From Planctomycetia bacterium (GTDB taxonomy: Bacteria; Planctomycetota; GCA-002687715), in the NCBI GenBank assembly GCA_005790545.1, contig SXUL01000037.1, positions 1 to 64,000 of the forward strand: a DNA stretch of 64,000 nucleotides, given 5' to 3'. Within the stretch, counting starts at the first letter, position 1. Each line of letters begins with the position of its first letter. The position numbers and the translations under genes were made by a program. The notes below the pieces were generated by a model, which saw only the letters and a list, made by a program, of their open reading frames with translations, searched no databases and was not told the DNA's origin. Below are positions 35,509 through 44,367 of the stretch, piece by piece.

Positions 35509-36951
35509 TCACCCTCCAGACTTCGCTGGCTCGGGCGCTTTCTCTTCGGGGACGGTGACGCGCACTTCCCCGACCATGATGGCGCTGGCATCCATGGGAT
35601 TCTCGTTGGCGTAGTTCAGCATGTAATCCATGCTGCGTTCCACCTTCGTCTCGAGGAGCTCCTTGTCATTGACAAACACCTTCACGGGCTTGTCGAGATC
35701 CAGCAGGCGATCGTTCAAGTACACGCGACACGACTGGAGATTCGTGCTCTTGATCCTGACCGCATTGGCGGCGCGATCGACTGATGCCTCCACGACGACA
35801 CTCAAGCCCGCATCCTTGTCGGCGTCACCGCGGTCGATCACGAACCAGGCCGTGCGTTTGTACTGACCGAGGTCATCGGTGATGTAGGTGATCGACTCCG
35901 GGAAAGGGCGCCGCGCGCGACCAGCGAACCAGGTCAGGATGTCGCGATTCGCATCGACGACCGGATCAACCTTCTGCGATCCGAGGGCGGCCCGTTCCTT
36001 CCCCGGCTCGAGGGCAGCCAGCGTCTTGAACTGCAGATCCACACCAGCTGAGGTTTGCACGTTCTCCAGTTGCGATTTCAGAATGCCACCGTCCGTGGTT
36101 GCAAACAGCTGGTTGCCGCGCGTGATGAACATCACTCCTGATTGGCCCTTCAGGTTTCCGAGAATCGCCTGGCTTCGTGGCCCCGCGTTCCGGACAGCCA
36201 CGGAGGCAAACAGCTTGGGCTGCAAGGACGCGAGGTCGAGTGCGGCGCGGGCGCCGTCGCCACAGCCGTCGAGATGAATCCTGCTCGTGTCAATATTGCA
36301 GATGCGCAGCGCTTCCCCGAGGCACTTGCGGATTCCGAAGTAATGCACCGGCCCGAACCAGTCGATGCGCATCTGATCGCCGGCTTTCTTGCCCGCCGTT
36401 CTCTCGCCAATGCTCGGCGCAATGATGACGAACTGATCCCGCAACTCGCGCAGATCCTTGTCATTTCTGAGCAGTGTCTCCTCAAGGTACTTCTTGCCGT
36501 TGCTGCCCTTGTCGTGCAGCGCGACGATGAGAGGCCAGCTCTTCCTGCCGTCGTAGTTCGGAGGCAGATAAATCGTGTATTCAAATCCGAATTCCTTGCC
36601 GCGTTCGGTGTGATCCACGCGATCCTCGCGGGCCCGGCCGCACCCATCCGGCTTCTGCACTTTCCCATGGGCATTGACCCGCGCAAACACCTCCATCCAA
36701 TCCTCGACGGAACGCAAGAGGTCCTTGTCCTTGTGAGCTGACTTGGCCTTCTCAAGGGAAGCTTTGAGAGCCTCAGTGGCCTTCTCGATTCCCTTCTCGC
36801 CCTTGCTGCCTTTGACAAGCCGCGCAGTGCGGAGTTCGGCAACGCAAGCGGCAAGTCCGTCCTTCTCGGCTTCCGTGAGGACGCCGGTTCCTTGAGCGAC
36901 AACGGACACGAGAGAGAGGACAAGAGCGAACGCGGTGAGAATTGGTCTCAT
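35509..36951 (-). CDS. Exported alpha/beta-hydrolase-like protein with changed nucleophile elbow
   Basis: A 480-residue protein: signal peptide (1-19, SVVA/QGT), helical stretch (~25-90), then a PHB-depolymerase/esterase-type alpha/beta-hydrolase domain (EYTIYLPPNYDGRKSWPLIVALHDKG). The nucleophile elbow, normally GxSxG after a His/Leu strand, reads HLDGCGDGARAAL near residues 223-235: the Ser position is Gly. The C-terminal ~90 residues form a beta-rich domain (VYLNDRLLDLDKPVKVFVN). The protein is likely non-catalytic by the standard mechanism. The ATG 36951 is chosen for the signal peptide. It belongs to a minus-strand cluster with a TPR protein upstream. Confidence 0.65.
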   Translation of the reverse strand: MRPILTAFALVLSLVSVVAQGTGVLTEAEKDGLAACVAELRTARLVKGSKGEKGIEKATEALKASLEKAKSAHKDKDLLRSVEDWMEVFARVNAHGKVQKPDGCGRAREDRVDHTERGKEFGFEYTIYLPPNYDGRKSWPLIVALHDKGSNGKKYLEETLLRNDKDLRELRDQFVIIAPSIGERTAGKKAGDQMRIDWFGPVHYFGIRKCLGEALRICNIDTSRIHLDGCGDGARAALDLASLQPKLFASVAVRNAGPRSQAILGNLKGQSGVMFITRGNQLFATTDGGILKSQLENVQTSAGVDLQFKTLAALEPGKERAALGSQKVDPVVDANRDILTWFAGRARRPFPESITYITDDLGQYKRTAWFVIDRGDADKDAGLSVVVEASVDRAANAVRIKSTNLQSCRVYLNDRLLDLDKPVKVFVNDKELLETKVERSMDYMLNYANENPMDASAIMVGEVRVTVPEEKAPEPAKSGG

Positions 36952-37022
36952 GAATGATTCCGAGGGGGCGCCGGCCAGGACACCGTGCTTGTGCGGATCG
37001 TAGGGCGCTGCGCAAGGAAGCG

Positions 37023-38564
37023 TCAACGGCTGCTCCGGGCCAGCCACGGATGCTTGGCGACAAGGTGGAGATACAGCGCGCGTGACCGAGCAGGATCCTC
37101 TTGCAGCACAGCCGCCGCCTCCTGCACGGCTTCATCGCGGGCCCCTCTTTGCAACAGCAATGCCGCCAGATTTTCGCGGGCATCCAGACCGGTTTCGAGT
37201 GTTCGCAGACTCTCGCGGAAGGCAGCCTCGGCGGCACTGAGGTCTCCCTGACCCAAGAGTGCCAATCCGAGGTAGTTCCAGGCCCGTGCGTGGGACGCGA
37301 GGTCAAGATCCTCACGGGCAACCAACGCGCGATAGGTGGCCAAGGCATCCTCCCTGCGCCCGGCTTGCAACTGCAAGACCCCGAGGTTCAGGGTGTCCAT
37401 GTCATCCTTGCTGATGGCCAACGCGAGTTCCTGAACAACAACGGCATCCCCGAACTCGCGTCGGGCGACATGCGCGCCCGCGAGCCCCCGCAGTGCCGCT
37501 GTAACAGAGCTCTCGTCAAGACTGCCGGCCGCGTGCGCCTTGAGGAGGGCGCTCTTCGCTTCAGACAAACGACCCAGCGCGATCAGCACAGAACCGCGCT
37601 TGAACTCACCTTCCGGAGCGTTGGGCCGTCTGGCGAGATACGACTCGAAACCCGCGAGTGCTGCGTCGTTCCTGGAGCCAGCTTCATCTACAGCGGCCGC
37701 AAACCAGATGAACACTGCGTCACGTCCGCTTGGAACGACGGGCTTCATGCGTGCGAGAGCTGTGACCAGAAATGTGTCCGGCTTCTCCGCCTCGAATGCG
37801 CCAATGAAGGCACGAAAAATGGCCGGCGATTCGGGGATGTGCGGCAGGCACTCAAGCAGCACGTCGAGAGCGGTGTCCCGGTTCCGTGTCGCAAGAGCTG
37901 CGCGCAAACTGACCAGTGCAATGGCCTCGTCGGCTGGATGCCTCTGGCGCGCGCGTGCCAATCCCTCCAGAGCAATGGCGGACCTGTTGCTCGCGAGCAG
38001 AACCTCGCCCCGCAGCCGGTCCACCTGTGCGCTTCCAGGCCGGGCGTTCTCTGCGACATCCAGCACCGCCAGCGCGCTCTCAAACTCCTCTGACCTGAAG
38101 CGTGCGTCGGCTTCCCACCACGCGAGATCAAACGCCTCTCCGCCACATTTCCGCGCGACGGCATACGACGCAGCCGCGTCAGTATAGGTGGCCCGGATGA
38201 AACTCCCCCCACCGCGCGCCCTGGAACCGGCGTCTTCCGCCATCGCGAACAACGCATGCCCGGCGAGCGTGTGTGTGCGAGGATCCTCAGGTGCGGTTGC
38301 AACGGCCAGATCGGACATGCCCCGGGCGTCCACGAACCGCGCTGCTGTGATGGCCGCTTCGGTCCCGAGCAGGAGCGCGTCCACGCTCACCGTGCGGGCT
38401 CCGATGGCACGCCGCACGGCATCCACGACTCCTGTCGCATCGCCTGCCACCAGTTGTGCGCGCAGCGCGACAACATCGGGGCCCTGGGCCTGGAGCAGCC
38501 ACATGGAACCAGTGCAAGTGAGAAGAAGGAGTGCCAGCAAGATGCGGTGCATGCGTTCTTTCAT
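37023..38564 (-). CDS. Exported TPR-repeat protein
   Basis: About 513 residues. The signal peptide (RILLALLLLTCTGSMWLLQAQ) may be a lipoprotein-like or Sec signal. The rest is a run of ~10 tetratricopeptide-type helix pairs, with clear TPR lines near the end (AWNYLGLALLGQGDLSAAEAAFRESL). The start is ambiguous: GTG 38573, ATG 38564 or ATG 38552; I use ATG 38564. It is the first gene of the minus-strand cluster that continues to 33415 and is divergent from dxr. A partner-binding role is likely; no specific partner can be named. Confidence 0.7.
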   Translation of the reverse strand: MKERMHRILLALLLLTCTGSMWLLQAQGPDVVALRAQLVAGDATGVVDAVRRAIGARTVSVDALLLGTEAAITAARFVDARGMSDLAVATAPEDPRTHTLAGHALFAMAEDAGSRARGGGSFIRATYTDAAASYAVARKCGGEAFDLAWWEADARFRSEEFESALAVLDVAENARPGSAQVDRLRGEVLLASNRSAIALEGLARARQRHPADEAIALVSLRAALATRNRDTALDVLLECLPHIPESPAIFRAFIGAFEAEKPDTFLVTALARMKPVVPSGRDAVFIWFAAAVDEAGSRNDAALAGFESYLARRPNAPEGEFKRGSVLIALGRLSEAKSALLKAHAAGSLDESSVTAALRGLAGAHVARREFGDAVVVQELALAISKDDMDTLNLGVLQLQAGRREDALATYRALVAREDLDLASHARAWNYLGLALLGQGDLSAAEAAFRESLRTLETGLDARENLAALLLQRGARDEAVQEAAAVLQEDPARSRALYLHLVAKHPWLARSSR

Positions 38565-38646
38565 ACGTCGCACGGCTGATTGAAGCGAGGGGCTTCGCCG
38601 CTACGATGCACCCAGTATAAGTCCGCGGCCACCATCCCGTCACATC

Positions 38647-39786
38647 ATGCAGCGCATCGCCGTCCTCGGTTCAACAGGTTCTGTGGGCCGGCAGGCTCTG
38701 GACGTGATTGCCGCACATCCGTCGGCCTTCGAGGTCGACAGCCTTGCAGCGGGGAGCAACGTAGCGGAACTGGCGCGTCAAGCGAAGCTCTTCAATCCGC
38801 GCCGGGCCATCATCGCTGACACATCGAAATGGGAACTTCTGAGGAGTGCACTGGCAGACCTCTCCATCGAAGTTGCTGCTGGTGCTGAAGCCATCGCGGA
38901 AGCTGCTGGCCACCGCGACGTGGATTGTGTCGTCGCCGCCATGACAGGCGTGGTCGGCTTGCCCTCGTCTCTCGCGGCAGTGAGGGCTGGCAAACGACTC
39001 GCTCTCGCCAACAAGGAGAGCATGGTGGCCGCAGGGCCGCTCCTCCGCGCTGCGGCGGCAGCCAGCGGAGCCGTCATTCTTCCGGTCGATTCTGAACACT
39101 CGGCCATTTTTCAGTGCCTCATGGCTGGTCAGCACGCAGAGGTGAAACGACTCATCCTCACCGCCTCGGGCGGGCCGTTCCGACAGCGGCCTCGCGATTC
39201 CTTTGACGCCATCACCGTGGAAGAGGCGCTCCGTCATCCGACCTGGAACATGGGCCCGAAGATCAGCGTGGATTCCGCCACCATGATGAACAAGGCCCTC
39301 GAGGTGATTGAAGCGCGGTTTCTCTTCGACCTCCCGGCAGCCCAAATCGAGGTCGTGGTGCACCCACAGTCCATCGTGCATTCGATGGTGGAGTTCCAGG
39401 ACGGAACCGTGATGGCGCAGATGAGCCTCGCAGACATGCGCTTGCCGCTCCGTTACGCGCTGTCGTGGCCCGAGCGCTGGCAGGCCGATGCTCCCGGTTT
39501 CTCAGCCGCAAAGTTCGCGAACCTGCAGTTCGAGGAACCGGACGAGTTGAAGTTTCCTGCCTTGAGACTCGGAAAACTCGCCGCGGAGCGCGGCGGCACG
39601 GCCGGCGCTGTGCTGAACGCCGCCAACGAAGCGGCGGTGGCGCTGTTCATGGCGGGTACGTTGACATTCCCTGAGATCACGCGTCGGGTCGGAGCCGTTC
39701 TTGAGGCGCATCGCGTCATCGACGCGCCTGATCTGCAGGAAATCATGAACGCGGACCGCTGGGCCCGCGAGGAGGTCGTGCGCTGA
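38647..39786 (+). CDS. dxr: 1-deoxy-D-xylulose 5-phosphate reductoisomerase
   Basis: A 379-residue NADPH enzyme of the MEP pathway to isoprenoids. The N-terminal nucleotide site is GSTGSVGRQALDV. The metal-binding and catalytic segments are PVDSEHSAIFQCL, LTASGGPF, WNMGPKISVDSATMMNK and VVHPQSIVHSMVEF. The order and length are standard. Its stop shares a base with the next ATG (TGATG), so it is coupled to the site-2 protease gene, a common neighbour in bacteria. Confidence 0.95.
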   Translation: MQRIAVLGSTGSVGRQALDVIAAHPSAFEVDSLAAGSNVAELARQAKLFNPRRAIIADTSKWELLRSALADLSIEVAAGAEAIAEAAGHRDVDCVVAAMTGVVGLPSSLAAVRAGKRLALANKESMVAAGPLLRAAAAASGAVILPVDSEHSAIFQCLMAGQHAEVKRLILTASGGPFRQRPRDSFDAITVEEALRHPTWNMGPKISVDSATMMNKALEVIEARFLFDLPAAQIEVVVHPQSIVHSMVEFQDGTVMAQMSLADMRLPLRYALSWPERWQADAPGFSAAKFANLQFEEPDELKFPALRLGKLAAERGGTAGAVLNAANEAAVALFMAGTLTFPEITRRVGAVLEAHRVIDAPDLQEIMNADRWAREEVVR

Positions 39787-41657
39787 TGGAGAATCTCCCG
39801 TTCATGCTTTTCACTGCAGCCGGGATCGGCTTCATCATCTTCGTGCACGAGCTCGGGCACTTCCTTGCTGCACGCAGTGTCGGCGTCCGCGTCGAGGCCT
39901 TCTCCATCGGTTTCGGCCCCAAGCTCCTCGCCTGGACGCGAGGCAACACGCAGTACCGATTGGGACTCATCCCTCTCGGTGGCTATGTGAAGATGGCTGG
40001 AGAAGACCCGACGCGCCCGACCACCGGCAAGGACGATGAGTTCGGGAGCAAGACCGTTGCGCAGCGCGTGCTCGTCATCTCCGCCGGCGTGATCATGAAC
40101 ATGATCTTCGCGCTCGTGGCGATCCCGCTGGCGTTCACGATCGGCGTTCCCTTCGAAAGCCCCGAACTCGGGGCGGTGCAGCACGGAGGCGTGGCCTGGC
40201 GTGCCGGGCTCCTCCCCGGGGATCGCATCGTCGCCATCAACGCGCGGCGCGTGCTCACGTTCGAAGACATCCCCCTCGATCTGGCCGTGGCAGACGGGCC
40301 TGTGGATCTCGAGGTCCAACGCGGCCTGAGCCGACTGCACATCGAGGTGACGCCTGAACCGGATCCGGTCCGCGGTGTGCCCATGATCGGGGTTTCACCT
40401 GCAGCCGGCCTGGTGCGCATCCCGGCCTCAGCGTTCACGGAGCAGTCCAACGATCGTTCCGCGATGCAGCGCAAGGCTGCCCTGGAAGCCGGTGGACTTG
40501 CGGCCGGAACCGAAATCGTGCGCCTCAATGGGCTTCCCTATCGCAGAGATCACTGGGACGCGGAGGCGGCGCGCATTCGCACCAGTACGGAGCCCGTTGT
40601 CCTCGACGTTCTCGACGGCGGCAAGCTCCGCAGCGTGAGCCTGGCACCCCTGCGCGAGGACCAGCCGCAGGATGGGTGGCGCATCGGCGTGGCGCTGCGC
40701 AGGGATCGCGTGTCGCGAGTCCGTCCCGATTCTGCCGCCGACACGGCGGGTGTTCGCGCGGGAGACATTCTCGCTCAGGTCAATGGGCGCCCCTTGGAGG
40801 TGAGCGGAGATCTCGCGCTGCTGGTTGGCGGCGGCGAAGACCCACGGCGCCATGGAGCAAATGCGTCCGTCCGCGCACTCGAACTCGTCGTCACCAGAGA
40901 TGGCCGCGCGTTGCCTCTCACTCTGGCCGGCCTCGACCAAGCGGGCCGCGCTGCATTCCTTGATGATATTGCGCTTGAGTCTCAGCACGCACTCACCATT
41001 GACGTGCTGGCTGGCAGCGTGGCCGCAAGTGCTGGGCTGCGTTCTGGCGACGTGGTGCAGGCCGCGAATGGCGCCTCTCTCAGCTCTTGGGACGCATTCC
41101 GTGACGCCATCAAGGCCTCCGCTGGCAACGCGTTGACTCTGCGTGTCAGCCGGGGCTCTGAACAAGTGGATTGCAGCGTCACTGCGCAGAATGAGGCCGA
41201 GAACATCATTCTTCCCGCTCTCGAAGAGGTCCCGAAGAGCGAGACGGTGTGTCTGCCAGTCGGTGAGGCGATTCAGACCGGCTTCCTGCACACAGGACGC
41301 GTCGTGCGTCGAGTGGTCGAGACCTTGCGTTCCGTCTTCACGGGCAGGGTCTCAGGCAAGCACCTCGGTGGCATCATCACCATCTTCCGTGCCTCTGTGA
41401 CCTACTCGCAGATTGCCATCACGCGCGGCCTGCTCTTCATGGCACTGGTCTCCATCAACCTCGCGATCCTGAACATCCTGCCCATTCCGGTCCTCGACGG
41501 AGGGTGGCTGATGTTCCTCATCATCGAACGCGTGCGCGGCAAACCCTTGCCCGAGCGCGCCATGGGCTGGTTCCAGTACGGCGGACTCGCGCTGGTCCTC
41601 GGATTGATGATCTACGTCACCTGGAACGACATCGCGCGTCTCGTGGGCTGGATGTGA
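39786..41657 (+). CDS. rseP: RseP-type site-2 intramembrane protease with extra PDZ domains
   Basis: A 623-residue zinc protease in the membrane. The HELGH active site is at residues 21-25 in the first helix. The second metal ligand is in the NILPIPVLDGG motif near residue 560, in the penultimate membrane region. Between them are about four PDZ-like modules instead of the usual one or two: ~125-200, ~240-300, ~315-390 and ~405-470. RseP family proteins cut anti-sigma factors or signal peptides after a first cleavage. It is ~170 residues longer than E. coli RseP, all from the extra PDZ modules. It follows dxr and overlaps the next gene by GTGA. Confidence 0.88.
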   Translation: MENLPFMLFTAAGIGFIIFVHELGHFLAARSVGVRVEAFSIGFGPKLLAWTRGNTQYRLGLIPLGGYVKMAGEDPTRPTTGKDDEFGSKTVAQRVLVISAGVIMNMIFALVAIPLAFTIGVPFESPELGAVQHGGVAWRAGLLPGDRIVAINARRVLTFEDIPLDLAVADGPVDLEVQRGLSRLHIEVTPEPDPVRGVPMIGVSPAAGLVRIPASAFTEQSNDRSAMQRKAALEAGGLAAGTEIVRLNGLPYRRDHWDAEAARIRTSTEPVVLDVLDGGKLRSVSLAPLREDQPQDGWRIGVALRRDRVSRVRPDSAADTAGVRAGDILAQVNGRPLEVSGDLALLVGGGEDPRRHGANASVRALELVVTRDGRALPLTLAGLDQAGRAAFLDDIALESQHALTIDVLAGSVAASAGLRSGDVVQAANGASLSSWDAFRDAIKASAGNALTLRVSRGSEQVDCSVTAQNEAENIILPALEEVPKSETVCLPVGEAIQTGFLHTGRVVRRVVETLRSVFTGRVSGKHLGGIITIFRASVTYSQIAITRGLLFMALVSINLAILNILPIPVLDGGWLMFLIIERVRGKPLPERAMGWFQYGGLALVLGLMIYVTWNDIARLVGWM

Positions 41658-42508
41658 ACACACGCGAGTGGCTGCGGTTCCTGCGTATCCCGAACGCTGT
41701 GACCGCAGCCGTGGATGTGCTTGCTGGTGCCCTCGTGGCTGGGTGCCCATGGAGCCTCGGACTCGGCGTTGCAGCCGCTGGTTCCGCAAGCCTCTACGCC
41801 GGGGGCATCGCACTGAACGACGTGATGGATGCAGAGCGCGATGCGCGGGAGCACCCCGAACGGGCGCTCCCCTCCGGCAGACTCTCACGCGCCGTTGCGC
41901 TGCGCACAGCCATCCTGCTCCTCGGCCTTGGCGTGCTCCCTGCAGCGCTTGCACCGGAGCGCCTGCCCGTCGTCCTCGTCATGCTGACAGGCATCGTGCT
42001 CTATGACCTGCTGCCGGACACCATCCCGTGGCTGCAGGCTCTCGCTCTCGGCACCGTGCGCGGCTGCAATATCCTGTCAGGAGCACTGCTTGCGGAAAGC
42101 CCGCTCGACCCACGTGTGGCTGCAGCCTGTGCGGGATACGGAATCCTCATCCTCGTGCTCACGCGCGCCAGTCAGTGTGAAGGCACCGGACGCTCGGTGC
42201 GGATTCATGGCAGGTTTCTCTTCTGGGCGTTTCTTCTCCCTTTTGCCCTGTGGCTGAATCCGGACACCCTCGGAGCGCATCTGCCGGAATTCGCAGCCAC
42301 ACTGGCGCTTGCCGCTTTTCCGCTCTACACCGCCTGGCGCGTCGACAGTTCACCGGCGGAACTCGTGCGCACGACGCTGCGCCTGATCATTCCATGGATG
42401 GCGCTGCTCCTGTGGTGCTCAGGCCACGCTCTGGATGCGCTGCTGATTGCCGGGTTTGCCCTGCTTCAACTCGCCGCGATCCGCTGCCTGCAATTCAGGG
42501 CGAGTTGA
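41654..42508 (+). CDS. UbiA-family prenyltransferase (EboC-like)
   Basis: A 284-residue integral membrane protein with about eight helices. The first aspartate-rich motif NDVMDAERD is intact (residues ~55-63), followed by HPERALPSG. The second motif, normally DxxxD, reads YDLLPDTIPW. The segment RGCNILSGALL resembles EboC-type UbiA proteins. It could move an isoprenyl group to an aromatic or polyol acceptor. The GTG 41654 start overlaps the rseP stop. The C-terminal end overlaps the convergent CCA gene by 14 bases. Confidence 0.72.
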   Translation: MNTREWLRFLRIPNAVTAAVDVLAGALVAGCPWSLGLGVAAAGSASLYAGGIALNDVMDAERDAREHPERALPSGRLSRAVALRTAILLLGLGVLPAALAPERLPVVLVMLTGIVLYDLLPDTIPWLQALALGTVRGCNILSGALLAESPLDPRVAAACAGYGILILVLTRASQCEGTGRSVRIHGRFLFWAFLLPFALWLNPDTLGAHLPEFAATLALAAFPLYTAWRVDSSPAELVRTTLRLIIPWMALLLWCSGHALDALLIAGFALLQLAAIRCLQFRAS

Positions 42509-43733
42509 TGAGACCACGTTGCACCAGGATGCGCACGGCATCCTCACGTGTCTTGATGCGCCCTTCCAACTGACTCCAGCGCAGGCGCCGCAGCCAATGT
42601 CCGAGATCACGGCCACGGGGCAGGCCGAGAGCCATGAGGTCATTGCCATCACAGAGAGGTGCCGGGAGTTCATGGCCGTGCGTCTGCCGCAGGGCCTCCA
42701 GGCGCGCCAGAATTCCGGCGGCACCGCCTTCCGCACACAGGAGGTCTTCGTGGAGACAAGCACCCGGGCGCGTGGCCAGCAGGCGCTGTCGAGCAAGGCT
42801 GCAGTCCCCCAACGCGGCGTACCTGCGACGGCTCGCCAGCAATTCCTCGAGGGTGCGCGCTTCTTCGCGGGACAAACGCAGCGCAACGCACAACTGCTCG
42901 CAACGTCGACCAAGCTCGCGGCGAGTCTCAAAGAACGGGACGCGCAGAACGACGGCAAGAAATGCTGTCAGAGAGCGCTGCTGGAGGCGATCGGCGCAGA
43001 GGGCCTGCTCTTCCACGGCAGCGAAGGAAGCTCCGGGCAAGGTGAAGCGGGCGAGCCCGGTGGCCGCGAGAGTGCGCAGCGCATCACCGCGCCGCGCCAG
43101 TGGCCGCTCGGCAATCTTCCGCAGTTCATCGTGAATGCGCTCGCCGGCCACGAGCGTCATCCGCTCGCGACACTCCGCGATCGCGGCCAGCGTCGCGGCC
43201 TCGATCGTGAAATCGGCGCTGGTCCCGAAACGAACGGCGCGCAGCAAGCGGAGGGCATCCTCGCCGAACCGGGCGGCCGGATCGCCGATGCAGCGGATGA
43301 GGCGGAGTTCGAGATCCCTCCTGCCTCCAATCAGATCCAACACCGTGCGCTGTCGCACATCGAAGAGCAAGGCATTCACCGTGAAGTCGCGGCGTTGAAC
43401 GTCTTCTTCCACGGTCCCGAAGCGCACCTCTTCCGGCCGACGGCCATCGCGGTAAGCACCATCACTTCGGAAGGTGGCGACTTCAAACCACCGACCGCAT
43501 GTGCGCACTTGCATGACGCCGAACGCCTTTCCGATGGGAAGCGTGGACTTGAAGAGCTCGGCCAGACGGTCGGGGCGCGCATCCGTCGTGATGTCAATCT
43601 CCGTGGCCTCTTCGATGGGCTGACCGAGCAGGTGATCGCGCACCGCACCACCGACAATCCAGGCGCTGTGCCCATGAGCCAACAACCGCTCGATCACCGT
43701 CACGGCGGCGGCGTATGTGCTGACGGTGCTCAT
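42495..43733 (-). CDS. cca: CCA tRNA nucleotidyltransferase / poly(A) polymerase family
   Basis: A 412-residue class II nucleotidyltransferase that builds or repairs the 3' CCA of tRNA. It has the family motifs GGAVRDHLLG (residues 28-37), the metal site EIDITTDARP (first acidic residue Glu45 rather than Asp, second Asp47), and the nucleotide-selecting RRDFTVNALLFD. The helical neck starts with GEDALRLLRAVRF. The Asp-to-Glu change is conservative but unusual. No HD domain is seen. The reaction could instead be poly(A) addition, because the two are hard to separate by sequence. Confidence 0.87.
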   Translation of the reverse strand: MSTVSTYAAAVTVIERLLAHGHSAWIVGGAVRDHLLGQPIEEATEIDITTDARPDRLAELFKSTLPIGKAFGVMQVRTCGRWFEVATFRSDGAYRDGRRPEEVRFGTVEEDVQRRDFTVNALLFDVRQRTVLDLIGGRRDLELRLIRCIGDPAARFGEDALRLLRAVRFGTSADFTIEAATLAAIAECRERMTLVAGERIHDELRKIAERPLARRGDALRTLAATGLARFTLPGASFAAVEEQALCADRLQQRSLTAFLAVVLRVPFFETRRELGRRCEQLCVALRLSREEARTLEELLASRRRYAALGDCSLARQRLLATRPGACLHEDLLCAEGGAAGILARLEALRQTHGHELPAPLCDGNDLMALGLPRGRDLGHWLRRLRWSQLEGRIKTREDAVRILVQRGLINSP

Positions 43734-43806
43734 GGGGCGAGGTTACGGCGCGGCTCCGGTGCCGTCCACGCTGGCGTCGAAGCCGCGGTCATGGCACGAT
43801 CGGCAC

Positions 43807-44367
43807 ATGGACTCGACGTGGCGCCGACTCGGCTGGTGCGATTGCGGCGCGTTCGTGCTGTTGGTCGCCGCGGCGCTCGTGCCTTGGCGCGCTGGCGACA
43901 GGGCGGAGCTGATGCTCGACAACGAGGTTCAAGTCCAGCGTCGCCTCGCGGAGGTGGAGGTGCTGGTCCGGCGCGCCGAAGGTCGCGTGCGCACGCCCGA
44001 CCTGCAGCGCTTGTGGCCGGATGAGTGGGACAAGGCCTCCCGGACGGTGCTGCTCCACGGGTACCGGTTCGCCGTGTGGCATCCACGGCGCGGCGGCGGC
44101 GCCACACAGGAACTTGCTTCCCGCGACGGCAGCGCGGATGCGAAGGAATTCGTCCTCCTCGCCTGGCCTGAGCAACACGGGGTCACAGGACGAAGGCTCT
44201 TCGCGATGCATGGTCCTCAGCGCTTCGCCGTCGAGAATCTCACGGATCCGTGCGAGGGTGTGGTGGATATGCCACCGGCGGTCATCCTCGGACCGAGGTT
44301 GCAGAAGTTCTGGGGGCCGGTGCCCGCATGGGCCGGCAAGCTCGCCTGGCGAGCAGTCAGGGATTGA
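43807..44367 (+). CDS. Hypothetical single-pass membrane protein
   Basis: 186 residues with an N-terminal membrane helix (FVLLVAAALVPW, residues ~14-27) and an extracytoplasmic mixed domain without a recognised motif. It shows a charged helical stretch after the helix (~28-60). The start ATG 43807 is favoured by the helix position. It overlaps the convergent HEAT gene by 11 bases. The layout resembles general secretion pseudopilin-like or DUF2950-like proteins, but the match is weak, so I give no function. Confidence 0.5.
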   Translation: MDSTWRRLGWCDCGAFVLLVAAALVPWRAGDRAELMLDNEVQVQRRLAEVEVLVRRAEGRVRTPDLQRLWPDEWDKASRTVLLHGYRFAVWHPRRGGGATQELASRDGSADAKEFVLLAWPEQHGVTGRRLFAMHGPQRFAVENLTDPCEGVVDMPPAVILGPRLQKFWGPVPAWAGKLAWRAVRD

